Counted from the stretch's first letter, positions 16,829-25,515 are shown. The stretch: DNA of 64,000 nt from Neobacillus sp. YX16 (GCF_030123505.1 NZ_CP126115.1:696001-760000); one strand, 5' to 3'. The notes: a model not told the origin generated them from the sequence alone. A program made the numbers and translations.

Positions 16829-17347
16829 ATGGATATGAAATACCCAATTGGCACTTTTCAATTTGATGATGAAATTACTAGCAGTGTTTCAAGTGTTTGG
16901 ATAAATGAGATTGAAGATTTACCAAGATTATTACGAGATGCTGTAAAAGACTTAGATAATGAACAGCTTGATACAGCTTATCGTTTTGGAGGGTGGACTG
17001 TTCGACAAGTAATACATCACCTTGCAGATAGTCATATGAATGCCTACGTTCGTTTTAAATTGGCTCTTACGGAAGAAAATCCTGTAATTAAGCCATATGA
17101 CGAAACGAAATGGGCGGAACTATCTGATTATAAATTGCCAATTGATACTTCACTTTTACTTCTCGAAACATTACACAAACGCTGGACCAACCTTTTACGT
17201 AGTCTAACTTCTGCTGATATGGAAAAGACATTTATTCATCCAGATTCAGGTGAAGTTTCAGTAGGTAAAAATATAGGAATCTATGCTTGGCATGGTAGAC
17301 ATCATCTTGCACATATTACTTCCTTGTGTAATCGTAAGGGTTGGTAA
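16829..17347 (+). CDS. DinB-fold YfiT/BstA-type metal-dependent transferase
   Basis: 172 residues that match the YfiT family: YPIGTFQF at the start, [15 protein letters not shown] near residues 53-67 and [10 protein letters not shown] near the C-terminus, supplying the three metal-binding His of the DinB four-helix bundle. Firmicute relatives (BstA) transfer bacillithiol to xenobiotics; some are annotated as metal-dependent hydrolases. Ribosome binding site AGGGGGAA. Its terminator is the last host sequence before the group II intron. Confidence 0.88.
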   Translation: MDMKYPIGTFQFDDEITSSVSSVWINEIEDLPRLLRDAVKDLDNEQLDTAYRFGGWTVRQVIHHLADSHMNAYVRFKLALTEENPVIKPYDETKWAELSDYKLPIDTSLLLLETLHKRWTNLLRSLTSADMEKTFIHPDSGEVSVGKNIGIYAWHGRHHLAHITSLCNRKGW

Positions 17348-17380
17348 AGGATCTTGTGAACGATTACACGTTAAAAGTAA

Positions 17381-17420
17381 CGGGTGCTTTACTTCAATAG
17401 AGGTAAAGCCTTTTTTTCTT
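17381..17420 (+). terminator. Terminator of the yfiT-like gene
   Basis: GCTTTACTTC pairs with GAGGTAAAGC (one mismatch) around AATA, then TTTTTTTC. The group II intron begins about 20 bases downstream. Confidence 0.85.
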
Positions 17421-17953
17421 ATTCAAGTAACGAAGCAGGTGTGCGGCCGAGCATAGGTCGTATCATATAGCGGGTGGGATTCCCGTCGAGTAAGAACTAG
17501 CCATTCGCTCGTAGCGAGTCTTGAAGGACTAAAGGTAACTTTAGTCTTTAAGCGTAGACAGTTAGGTGGCGGGCCGAAAGCCCAAGGGTTGAAGGGATTG
17601 AGCTCCATAATGTTAGAAAATCGAGAGGGCTGATGACATACCTGCGTTCAGAAAGCTACATTTTATCTTTCGTTAATGGCAAGAAGGGTAAAACCTCTCT
17701 GGGGTCAGAGACCTTGGCACGTTACACATTGATATGATACGGCAACTCGGGAGACCCTACCGGTCTTTTCTTATTTTAATAGAAGAGTATGGTCTACAAG
17801 TGATAAAAAGCGAGGAAACCAAATGCCGTGTAGGGAGTCGGATAGCAGCGTAGTACCAATGAAGTTGGGTAATGCCGATGGAGGAAAGGCTAGCTACCAG
17901 TTATCACCCTTACTAGGGACACATTTACTACACACAGAGGTAGGTATAAATAA

Positions 17954-19282
17954 ATGGAAACAAAACTACTAAGGATAGCAGAATTAGCAAAATCTAATCC
18001 TAAAATGAAATTTACATCTCTTGCACATCTTTTAGATAAGGAAGCATTAATTCAATGCCATCTTGAACTACCCAATAAGAAGGCAACTGGGATTAACGGT
18101 ACTACTAAAGAGCAATACGATGAAAGTTTAGAAGAAAACATAGAGGACTTAGTAAGTAGGCTCAAAAGCAAAAGTTATCGTCCTGTTCCAGTAAGACGAA
18201 TGTATATCCCAAAGCTCAACTCAAACAAGATGAGACCATTGGGAATACCGGAACAAGAAGATAAAATTGTTCAAAAAGGCATTACGAAAATACTAAATGC
18301 CATCTATGAAAATGACTTTCTAGACTGCTCATTTGGGTTCCGTCCAAATAGAAACTGCCACGATGCACTGAAAATACTGAATCATTATATTGAGAAGAGA
18401 GCAATAAGCTATGTAGTAGATGTAGATATTAAAGGCTTCTTTGATAACGTTGACCACAAATGGATGATGGAATTCTTGAAACTCCGAATCACTGACACTA
18501 ACCTACTGAGACTAATCAGCAGGTTTCTTAAAGGTGGATACATGGAGGAAGGTAAGAAATACAAGACAGACAATGGTACACCGCAAGGTGGAGTGATATC
18601 TCCGATATTAGCCAATGTCTATCTCCATTACGTTCTTGATCTATGGTTTGAAAAAGTGGTTAAGAAACAATGTAAAGGCCAGGCGTATATAGTAAGATAC
18701 GCAGATGATTTTGTTTGTTGTTTTCAGAATAAAAGTGAAGCCGAGCAATTCTTTCATTCATTAAAAGCGAGATTAAAGAAATTTAACCTAGAAATAGCCG
18801 AGGATAAAACTAAAATAATTCCCTTCGGACGGTTTGCGGAGAAGAATGCAAAACGTGACGGAATTGGCAAACCGGGTACCTTCGACTTCCTTGGATTTAC
18901 TCACTATTGTGGGATAAGTAAGCACGGGAAATTCCGAGTAAAGCGGAAAACGAGCAGGAAGAAAGTCCAAGGCAAACTAAAAGGAACTAAAGAATGGCTG
19001 AAGAATAATAGGAATAAAGATATTCATATGATTATGGATAGATTTAAACGCTCACTAATAGGTTACTACAACTATTATTGCATCACAGATAATACCCAAA
19101 CTGTTAACAACTTTAAAGAGAAAATCGAATGCTTACTATACAAATGGCTAAACAGAAGAAGCCAAAGGAAATCCTTTACTTGGGACAAATTCAGGCTCTT
19201 TCTTAATAAATATCCACTACCTTCACCAAGAATCAAAGTGAATATTTATGATTTAAGAAAAGAAATTAGCTATATTCTGTGA
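17954..19282 (+). CDS. Group II intron reverse transcriptase/maturase
   Basis: 442 residues. The RT domain has the RT blocks RPLGIPEQEDKIVQ, FGFRPNRNCHDAL, NGTPQGGVISPILANVYL and the catalytic YADD at 249-252. The maturase X domain follows (about 330-420: SLIGYYNYY...LYKWLNRRSQRKSF). The protein ends without the C-terminal HNH endonuclease, so it belongs to the endonuclease-less group (class C, D or E types). It binds its own intron RNA for splicing and retrohoming. Start ATG behind AGAGGTAGG; the frame is intact, so the element may be active. Confidence 0.93.
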   Translation: METKLLRIAELAKSNPKMKFTSLAHLLDKEALIQCHLELPNKKATGINGTTKEQYDESLEENIEDLVSRLKSKSYRPVPVRRMYIPKLNSNKMRPLGIPEQEDKIVQKGITKILNAIYENDFLDCSFGFRPNRNCHDALKILNHYIEKRAISYVVDVDIKGFFDNVDHKWMMEFLKLRITDTNLLRLISRFLKGGYMEEGKKYKTDNGTPQGGVISPILANVYLHYVLDLWFEKVVKKQCKGQAYIVRYADDFVCCFQNKSEAEQFFHSLKARLKKFNLEIAEDKTKIIPFGRFAEKNAKRDGIGKPGTFDFLGFTHYCGISKHGKFRVKRKTSRKKVQGKLKGTKEWLKNNRNKDIHMIMDRFKRSLIGYYNYYCITDNTQTVNNFKEKIECLLYKWLNRRSQRKSFTWDKFRLFLNKYPLPSPRIKVNIYDLRKEISYIL

Positions 19283-19296
19283 ATGATAATTTGGAG

Positions 19297-19329
19297 GAGC
19301 CGTGTGCGTTAATAGCGCAAGCACGGTTC
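19297..19329 (+). ncRNA. Group II intron domain V
   Basis: A 33-nt hairpin beginning GAGCCGTGTGCG and ending GCACGGTTC, with the conserved catalytic AGC near its 5' end. It lies 14 bases after the maturase stop codon. Confidence 0.88.
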
Positions 19330-19404
19330 TGTGAGGGGGAGGAACACAATCTACCGTAAGGTAGAGAGGTTCCTTTCTACTCGACTAATTCAACAAGGAA
19401 TTTC

Positions 19405-19433
19405 TTGACAAGAGTAACTTTGGAGGATATAAT
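19405..19433 (+). promoter_or_regulatory. Consensus sigma-A promoter of the T-box leader
   Basis: TTGACA (19405-19410), a 17-base spacer, and TATAAT (19428-19433): an exact match to consensus at both boxes, 25 bases downstream of the intron end. Confidence 0.93.
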
Positions 19434-19439
19434 TTTTAG

Positions 19440-19735
19440 AAAATTCTGCATTAAATAACGTTGATGATAAGAGTAGTTAAGAAGTGGATATTTACAGACA
19501 GCTCCTGTTTGCTGAAAAGGAGTAGTATTCGTCTTAATGAATAAAGCCTCGGAACTTCTTACCAATCTAATGAAAAATAGGGATAGTAAGACGGAATCTT
19601 AAGATAGAAAGATAGGGTATGAAAGTACCTGAAGAGGTTGATATGGTGACGTTTCAACAAACTGAGGTGGTACCACGAAGTTACAACTCTCGTCCTAAAG
19701 ATTTATTTCTTGGAGGTGAGAGTTTTTTTTATTTC
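19440..19735 (+). ncRNA. T-box leader RNA
   Basis: A long structured leader after the consensus promoter. Stem I landmarks are GATGATAAGAGTAG, a TAAGAAGT/ACTTCTTA base stem, and a distal GCTCCT/AGGAGT hairpin. The T-box proper, AACTGAGGTGGTACCACG, is at 19660-19677. Next comes a terminator at 19685-19732 in which AACTCTC pairs with GAGAGTT before a run of eight T. Uncharged tRNA would stabilise the antiterminator. I could not fix the specifier codon with confidence. The controlled gene is a GNAT acetyltransferase, an unusual T-box target. Confidence 0.88.
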
Positions 19736-19783
19736 ACTGCTTTTCATTATTCATTTAAAAAGTTCAGAGAGAGGGGAAATCAA

Positions 19784-20347
19784 ATGAACCCATTGTTGTT
19801 AGATGTTCCTTTAAAATTAGAAACAGAAAGGCTAATGCTTCGAGCACCACTACAAGCTGGTGACGGAGAAATTGTGAACCAAGCAATTGGAGATTCCTTT
19901 TATGAATTAAAATCGTGGTTGTCACTTTTCCAGGAACCTCTTACTGTTGAAGAAACAGAGATAATGTTAAGGAATGCTCATATAAATTTTTTGAAGAGAG
20001 AAAGTTTTCGTTTTCTTATCTTTGATAAAGGTGGCAATGACTTTATTGGAACTACGAGCCTCCATGGGATTGACTGGGACATTCCAAAATGTGAAATTGG
20101 ATACTGGATTAATACAAAATATAGCGGTAATGGATATATGACAGAAGCTGTAAAGGAATTGGTTAACTTTGGATTAAATAATATCAAATTTAGAAGAATT
20201 GGAATAAGGTGTGAATCAACAAACCTTAAAAGTCGTGCTATCCCAGAAAAACTTGGGTTTGTATTAGAAGGTACTTTAAGAAATGATGACTTATCCGCTG
20301 ATGGTAACAAACTAACTGACACTTGTGTTTATTCTATAATAAAGTAA
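19784..20347 (+). CDS. GNAT acetyltransferase (RimJ/RimL-like) under T-box control
   Basis: 187 residues from the ATG at 19784, which has AGAGAGGGGA upstream; the open frame extends back to 19619 but that part is T-box leader. The RimL-type GNAT pattern is seen: LETERLMLRAP at the start, FIGTTSLHGIDW, CEIGYWINTKYSGNGYMTEAVKELVNFG (acetyl-CoA loop region) and IRCESTNLKSRAIPEKLGFVLEGTLR. It transfers acetyl from acetyl-CoA to an amine, probably a protein N-terminus or a small molecule. The T-box suggests that an amino acid or aminoacyl-tRNA analogue is involved; this is inference. Confidence 0.88.
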   Translation: MNPLLLDVPLKLETERLMLRAPLQAGDGEIVNQAIGDSFYELKSWLSLFQEPLTVEETEIMLRNAHINFLKRESFRFLIFDKGGNDFIGTTSLHGIDWDIPKCEIGYWINTKYSGNGYMTEAVKELVNFGLNNIKFRRIGIRCESTNLKSRAIPEKLGFVLEGTLRNDDLSADGNKLTDTCVYSIIK

Positions 20348-20508
20348 CATTGTGAACAATTACACTTAAACTAAACCAGCTAATAGTTTGTCAATATTTT
20401 TCAATAAAAATTTAAAATATCTCATGCTATACTAAAAATGTGCATGCCAAATAACCTTCCGTTAGCCTAATTTTGGAAGGTTTTGTGTTATTTAGTTAGA
20501 TATAGGTT

Positions 20509-21731
20509 TTAAGCTATATCTTGGAAAGTCGTTTTATTCTTTAAAAGGGCAAAAATCCAATGTAAGAGCTTATTAACACATGCAATAACAGCTACTTTAA
20601 AGGGTTTTCCTTCTTCACGTTTTTTATCATAGAACTCTCGTAATTTCTTATTACAAGGAATAATTTCATCACTTGTTTTGCTTTTACGACAGTCACGTAT
20701 AGCACAACGAACAGCCATATATAGGGCGTGGCGAAGCCTGCTGGACCCTCTTTTAGTGATTCGATTCCTGGTAGCTGTAAACTTACCTGATTCAAATACA
20801 CTAGGGTCAACACCAGCTTTTTAGGATCAGTAAATCGATCTATCTCCCCAATTTCTGAAATGATCGTTGCAGCGATCTTTTCTCCGATACCTGGGATAGA
20901 TTTGATAGTATTATATTCTTCAACTTCTTTTGCGAAGGCATCTATCTCTGACTCTAACTTGGATAGGTGCTCTTTGTATTGAAGAATGATGTTTATATAC
21001 ATACCAAGACTCAAAATATGACTCTGATACAATGTCTTTTCAAACGGATTTCGGTTTGCGGCAGCTTTGAGTTGAATAGCCTTTTCATTAGCCCATCTGT
21101 ATGAACGACTTTTACATAATTGAGCGATTTTGTCAGCTATGGTTTCTACACTTGCCTCTAATACATCTTCAGATGAGGGAAACTCTGAAAGAGTTAAGAG
21201 TGATACTACTGAATATAAGTCGCCAAAAACCCCTCTATATTCAGGAAAGACCTGGTCCAAAATGGCTTGAAATTGTAGCTTTGTTTGGATTAATACCCCA
21301 GTTATATTCTCGTGCTGTCTTGTTAGATTACGAAGGTTTAAAAGTTGAACTCCTCGCTTTTTATATGGCTCTAGTTCTTCTTTATAAAACAGTTCGCAGA
21401 GAAGATAAGCATCAACCGCATCTGTCTTTACCTTCCAAAGACTTGAACTTTTAGCCTTATAAGAAATCAATGGATTAATAATAATCATTAAATATCCACG
21501 GTCCTCTAAGTATTGAACAACAGAGGAGTGATAATGTCCTGTTGCCTCTAAAACAACAGGTGGTTTCTTACCTGTTTCTCTCTTAACTTCCTCAAGAAAA
21601 TCTACAAGTAAACTTAGACCTTCTAGAGTATGAGAAACTTTAAAACTCTTACGATATGGTTTGCCTTTATCCAAAAATGCTTGTACCTGACTTTCCCCTT
21701 TTGAAATATCCAGACCAACGACTGGATTCAT
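20509..21731 (-). pseudogene. IS110-family DEDD transposase, frameshifted
   Basis: Starts MNPVVGLDISKGESQVQAF with the DEDD RuvC-like Asp, and runs in frame through SIPGIGEKIAATIISEIGEID (Transposase_20). Near 20820, copy 2 reads LVAFAGIDPSVYSSGKF, but this copy lacks about 13 bases (expected after AAGCTG and before GTGTTGACC), which shifts the frame. The C-terminal remainder (RCAIRDCRKSK...TTFQDIA) continues in another frame to 20509. The lost bases lie between short CTGG repeats, suggesting replication slippage. The Ser-containing catalytic end is separated, so the protein should be inactive. Confidence 0.9.
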
Positions 21732-21737
21732 TCTCAA

Positions 21738-21983
21738 TCACACTCCTAAACTAGTACTTTGCCAGTACCCCTAATTCCTCCATGCAGTGTCACAGCTTTG
21801 CTTGTTATACGAGATCCAAGTCCCAACCAGCCTCAATCATGTTTCTACAAGTAGGGGGCGAACCGTTTAGTTGACGGGGTCGAAGGCCCCACGAGCAGTT
21901 ACGTTCTACCCTGGCTACTGATATAATAAGACCAATAAAAAATGGTCAACCAGAAATATCTGGTGACCTTATTATACGAACGG
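21738..21983 (-). ncRNA. Putative IS110 bridge-RNA region, copy 1
   Basis: A 246-base non-coding end upstream of the transposase start. It shares conserved blocks with copy 2 (CCCAACCAGCCT, CATGTTT-TACAAGTAGGGGG, GTTCTACCC, ATCTGGT-ACCTTAT) separated by variable stretches. In IS110-group elements such as IS621 this position encodes the bridge RNA that pairs with target and donor. The assignment is by position and conservation only. Confidence 0.55.
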
Positions 21984-22131
21984 AGCAGTATAGTTGAATA
22001 AAGGTATAAAAAGAATGCAATAGTTTTCATTTTACTTAAAAACTGTATGCTAAAAAAACTAAGCATTCTTATTATATAAACAATAACATGAATGTAGGCT
22101 TTTTTTCATACATTATTTGGGAGGTGATGAA

Positions 22132-22575
22132 ATGGCAAGAGCAAGAGCTAGAAGTCATGAAGTAGATGAAATGGCAAGAATGATGAGAGCAGAAGCAGAA
22201 GGCGAAGGAAAGCAAGGAATGTTATATGTTGGAAATGTAATAATAAATCGTGTTGTAGCACAATGCTTAGATTTCAAAGATGTAAACAATATTCATGATG
22301 TAATATTTCAAATACAAGGAGGAAACTATTCTTTTGAAGCAGTGCAAAAAGGGAATGTTTTTTATCAAAGATCAAGAACTTCTGAAAGAAGATTAGCACA
22401 ACAAAATATAGATGGTTGGAGAGATCATCCAGCGAAATATGCTCTTTGGTATTTTAATCCAACGGCGCCAGGGTGTCCTCCTACATGGTACGATCAACCT
22501 CAATCTGGTCAATTTAAAGAACATTGTTTTTATGAACCAAAAGCTGGAACATGTGATAGTGTTTATAGCGGTTAA
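22132..22575 (+). CDS. cwlJ: Spore cortex-lytic hydrolase CwlJ
   Basis: 147 residues matching the SleB/CwlJ Hydrolase_2 family over its whole length: MARMMRAEAEGEGKQGMLYVGNVIINRV (catalytic Glu in RAEAEGEG), an FxxxxxxxFEAVQKG block, and KYALWYFNPTAPGCPPTWYDQPQSGQFKEHCFY. CwlJ degrades cortex peptidoglycan during germination. I use the ATG at 22132 just after GGGAGGTGATGAA; an in-frame start at 22117 lies inside the ribosome binding site. No gerQ partner is present. The gene sits alone between two IS110 copies, so its context is rearranged. Confidence 0.93.
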   Translation: MARARARSHEVDEMARMMRAEAEGEGKQGMLYVGNVIINRVVAQCLDFKDVNNIHDVIFQIQGGNYSFEAVQKGNVFYQRSRTSERRLAQQNIDGWRDHPAKYALWYFNPTAPGCPPTWYDQPQSGQFKEHCFYEPKAGTCDSVYSG

Positions 22576-22602
22576 GCTTACTCTTTGAGTAAGCTTTTTT
22601 AC
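22574..22602 (+). terminator. cwlJ terminator
   Basis: AAGCTTACTC pairs with GAGTAAGCTT around a TTT loop, followed by TTTT, directly after the stop. Confidence 0.88.
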
Positions 22603-22828
22603 TTATTTAGAATATTTACACAAAATTAAATAAAAGTTTTAGTAATATTTTTTATCCAAGAAAGCAAGATTGTGAAATATTGTACTTAAGCTAAACCAGC
22701 TAATAGTTTGTCAACATTTTTCAATTAAAAGTTTAATAACCTCATGTTATACTAAAAATATTCATGCCAAATAACCTTCCGTTATGCTCTTTTTGGAAGG
22801 TTTTGTTGTATTTAGTTAGATATAGATT

Positions 22829-24067
22829 TTAAGCTATATCTTGGAAAGTAGATCTGCTTTTTAATAAGGCGTAAATCCAATGTAAGAGCTTATTTGTACA
22901 GGCAATGATCGCTACTCTAAAGGGTTTTCCTTCTTCTCGTTTCTTATCGTAAAACTCTCGTAGTCTTCTATTGCGTGGAATAATCTCATCAGTCGTTTTC
23001 TTTTTACGGGAATCCCGAATACCACTTTGAACAGCCATATACAAGGCGTGGCGAAGCCTACACGAGCCACGTTTGGTTATTCGGTTTACCGATGCAGTAA
23101 ACTTTCCTGAAGAGTACACACTAGGATCTATTCCAGCGAATGCAACCAACCTCTTGGCACCATTAAACCGATCTATCTCTCCGATTTCAGAAATAATCGT
23201 TGCAGCGATTTTTTCTCCGATTCCAGGGATAGATTGAAGGATTTCATATTCTTCAATTTCGCTAGCGAGGGCATCTATTTCATCCGCAATATTGGATAGA
23301 TGCTCTTGGTATTGAAGAACAATCTTAACCAAAATTTCAAGGTTGAAAATATGACTATCATAGAGATTGTTTTGAAAAGGATCACGAAGGGCTGCTTCTC
23401 TTAACTTCTGTGCTTTTTCCTTTGCCCATGACTCCGAACGACTCATGCATAATGAAGCTATTGTATCCGTTAACTCTTTTTCACTCACACTTAATACAGC
23501 CTTAGAAGTAGGGAACTCTAGTAAAGTAAGCAATGATACTTTCGAATATAGGCTTCCAAATACACCTCGATACTCTGGAAATACCTGATCGATTAAAGAA
23601 TGAAGCTGTAACTTTGTTTTCGCTGATATTTCTGCAATACTCTCTTGTTGTCTTGTTAGATTACGAAGGTTTAAGAGTTGAACTCCACGCTTCTTGTAAG
23701 GCTCTAATTCTTCTTTATAATACAATTCACAAAGGTGATAAGCATCGATTGCATCTGTTTTTACCTTTCTTAGGCTTGAGCTCTTGGCTCTGTGTGAGAT
23801 AAGAGGATTGACGATAATATAAACATATTTTTGTTCCTCTAAAAACTGAATAACGGGAATATGATAGTGCCCAGTGGATTCTAAAACGACCGAAGGTTGA
23901 TGACCACCTGCTGATTTCTCAACTTCTTGAAGGAAATCTAATAAATTCCCCAAACCCTCAAGATCATGATTAATACTAAAGCTCTTACGGTATGGCTTAC
24001 CTTTATCTAAAAAAGCTTGTACCTGACTTTCCCCTTTTGATACATCCAGACCAATGACTGGATTCAT
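22829..24067 (-). CDS. IS110-family DEDD transposase
   Basis: 412 residues. The N-terminal RuvC-like DEDD domain starts NPVIGLDVSKGESQVQAF; TDAIDAYHLCEL supplies a further acidic pair near residue 109. A helix-hairpin-helix type Transposase_20 domain follows (SIPGIGEKIAATIISEIGEIDRF), then AFAGIDPSVYSSGKFTA holding the catalytic Ser, and RGSCRLRHALYMA. These recombinases use a bridge RNA and make no target duplication. GGGAGGAG precedes the ATG. The frame is complete, so the element may be mobile and could act on the defective copy. Confidence 0.93.
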   Translation of the reverse strand: MNPVIGLDVSKGESQVQAFLDKGKPYRKSFSINHDLEGLGNLLDFLQEVEKSAGGHQPSVVLESTGHYHIPVIQFLEEQKYVYIIVNPLISHRAKSSSLRKVKTDAIDAYHLCELYYKEELEPYKKRGVQLLNLRNLTRQQESIAEISAKTKLQLHSLIDQVFPEYRGVFGSLYSKVSLLTLLEFPTSKAVLSVSEKELTDTIASLCMSRSESWAKEKAQKLREAALRDPFQNNLYDSHIFNLEILVKIVLQYQEHLSNIADEIDALASEIEEYEILQSIPGIGEKIAATIISEIGEIDRFNGAKRLVAFAGIDPSVYSSGKFTASVNRITKRGSCRLRHALYMAVQSGIRDSRKKKTTDEIIPRNRRLREFYDKKREEGKPFRVAIIACTNKLLHWIYALLKSRSTFQDIA

Positions 24068-24320
24068 ACTTTATCTCCTCCCTGAAATGCAATATTAGTC
24101 GGTATCCCCTAAGGCTTCTTGTAATGTCATAGGTTCGCTTGTTAAACGGGATCTATGTCCCAACCAGCCTGAAACATGTTTATACAAGTAGGGGGTGAAC
24201 AGTTTAGCTAACGGGATTGAATCCCACGGGTGCGACGTTCTACCCCGACTACCGTAATCATAAGACCATATGAAAAAAGGTCAACCAGAAAAATCTGGCT
24301 AACCTTATATTACGAACGGG
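24068..24320 (-). ncRNA. Putative IS110 bridge-RNA region, copy 2
   Basis: The 253-base non-coding end upstream of the intact transposase. It shares blocks with copy 1 (CCCAACCAGCCT, ACATGTTTATACAAGTAGGGGG, GTTCTACCCC) while the intervening loops differ, which fits bridge RNAs with different or drifting guide loops. Confidence 0.55.
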
Positions 24321-24338
24321 TGCGATAGTTTAAGACCA

Positions 24339-24363
24339 CCAGCTGCTTCGGCGGCTTTTTTCT
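24339..24363 (+). terminator. Hairpin terminator next to IS110 copy 2
   Basis: AGCTGC-TTCG-GCGGCT followed by TTTTTC, in host sequence just outside the element. Confidence 0.65.
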
Positions 24364-24511
24364 TGTTCCACTAACGGGGTAGTTTAGTGGAAGAAGAAAT
24401 GCTTTATTTTATTGAATAAATAGAGGTTTTTTTATAATAAATATAGAAAACATTCATAGTTAATTTGAATGTAGTATGACAATGTAATCCGTAAGTATCA
24501 TGGAGGAAGAG

Positions 24512-25387
24512 ATGAAGAAAGTAATAAACATGATTAATCCAAGTTCGAAAGTGGCTGGCGTGCCGTTAGTTGAATTGAAAAAAACAGAAAAAGCACTTGG
24601 TGCTATTTTTCCAGATGAATACAAGGAACTTTTTTTAGAAACGAATGGAGCAAAATTTGGCGATTGGACTTTGTTCCCTATTCAAACTAATGAACAAACT
24701 GCATTAACAATTGATATAGTAAAACAAAATCAAAACAGACCCAAAAATCTACCGAGTGATATGGTTTGTATTGGTGAAAAAATGAGTGGTGACAAACTCT
24801 GCTATCGAATTAGGAAAAGATTTATGCAGGAACTAATTTATACTTGGAATGACAAAACTGGGTTAGGCAAATATGCGTCTTTATCATTAAGTGAATTTAT
24901 TGATCGGCATGTGCCGAAAGTGAATACTAATAAGCCTAATAAACTTGGCACTTTTATGGTTGAAAGTGGAAAGCTAATTGTTACTGACCCGTACTATAAA
25001 GTGGATGAAGAAGCTGAGTTGCAAATCGTACTTTTAAATGTGAAAAATGGTAATTGGACAGCTTCCATTTCTTATACTCCTGATGAAGTTGTTAAAAACT
25101 TATTTGTATTTTATGGGGAAAAGAAACCAAGTGGGAAATGGCATGTTTGCGATAAACAGATTGGAGTTGACTCTGCACAAGCAGGAATTTTTGATTTTAA
25201 AACATTTGGTAGAAACGAAGCCATCCAATTTGATGAGGCAGTTGCTTCAGATGCACAGGGGGGAGTTGTCTCAGATGGTGTGGTTTCAATGTCTGGTTAT
25301 GGTGACGGAATGTACGAGGTGAAAGTAAAATATAACATTTCAAAAAAGGTTGTTGGAGTGATGATTGACTTTGTAGATGAGGAATAA
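24512..25387 (+). CDS. SMI1/KNR4 (SUKH) protein with a DUF4241-like C-terminal half
   Basis: About 291 residues. The N-terminal half (to about residue 135) fits the SUKH/SMI1_KNR4 fold (VPLVELKKTEKALGAIFPDEYKELFLETNGAKFGDWTLFPIQ). The C-terminal half (GTFMVESGKLIVTDPYY...GVDSAQAGIFDF...SMSGYGDGMYEV) resembles DUF4241-type domains. SUKH proteins are common immunity proteins of contact-dependent toxins, but no toxin gene is adjacent. The start is the ATG at 24512 behind GGAGGAAGAG. Family calls are from motif memory; the two-domain arrangement is a moderate-confidence reading. Confidence 0.7.
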   Translation: MKKVINMINPSSKVAGVPLVELKKTEKALGAIFPDEYKELFLETNGAKFGDWTLFPIQTNEQTALTIDIVKQNQNRPKNLPSDMVCIGEKMSGDKLCYRIRKRFMQELIYTWNDKTGLGKYASLSLSEFIDRHVPKVNTNKPNKLGTFMVESGKLIVTDPYYKVDEEAELQIVLLNVKNGNWTASISYTPDEVVKNLFVFYGEKKPSGKWHVCDKQIGVDSAQAGIFDFKTFGRNEAIQFDEAVASDAQGGVVSDGVVSMSGYGDGMYEVKVKYNISKKVVGVMIDFVDEE

Positions 25388-25488
25388 TGCTATTCACCAA
25401 CGAGCAGTAAAATACACCTTTGTTTATTCAGCTAACGGGTGCTTTCGTGAAATAAGGCTTAGGTATTCCTAATAAAGAAACTCGCCAA

Positions 25489-25515
25489 TTATGGTGAGTT
25501 TTGCTTTTTTATATA
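25489..25515 (+). terminator. Terminator downstream of the SUKH gene
   Basis: ACTCGCC and GGTGAGT pair around AATTAT, followed by TTTGCTTTTTT. Confidence 0.75.

Larger units (their letters stand above)
17441..19380 (+). mobile_element. Group II intron, about 1.94 kb
   Basis: The 5' end GTGCGGCCGAGC matches the GUGYG start of group II introns. About 500 bases of structured RNA (domains I-III) precede an intron-encoded reverse transcriptase. Domain V follows at 19297-19329, and a domain VI hairpin (GAGGAAC...GGTTCCT) ends at about 19380 in CTAC. The insertion lies between the terminator of the yfiT-like gene and the -35 box of the T-box leader, so it splits no gene. The 5' boundary is set by the GTGCG motif and the 3' boundary by domain VI, so each may be off by a few bases. 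Confidence 0.88.
20367..21983 (-). mobile_element. IS110-family element, copy 1 (defective)
   Basis: About 1.6 kb. It aligns with copy 2 (22684-24320) from CTAAACCAGCTAATAGTTTGTCA on the left to TTATACGAACGG on the right, including both non-coding ends. The transposase frame is broken. There are no obvious terminal inverted repeats, as expected for IS110. Ends are set by where similarity with copy 2 stops and may be off by several bases. Confidence 0.85.
22684..24320 (-). mobile_element. IS110-family element, copy 2 (intact)
   Basis: About 1.64 kb with an intact transposase and the same left (CTAAACCAGCTAATAGTTTGTCA) and right (TTACGAACGG) ends as copy 1. The copies differ at many positions, so they are diverged relatives rather than a recent duplication. 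Both have the same orientation and bracket cwlJ. Confidence 0.88.

Noticed and set aside
17381..17441. Class C group II intron placed directly on a terminator
   Set aside because: The intron starts about 20 bases after the T-run rather than immediately after the stem, so the usual class C target geometry is not met.
22100..22116. sigma-E/K -10-like CATACATT before cwlJ
   Set aside because: No -35 at proper distance, and it would leave almost no leader before the ribosome binding site.
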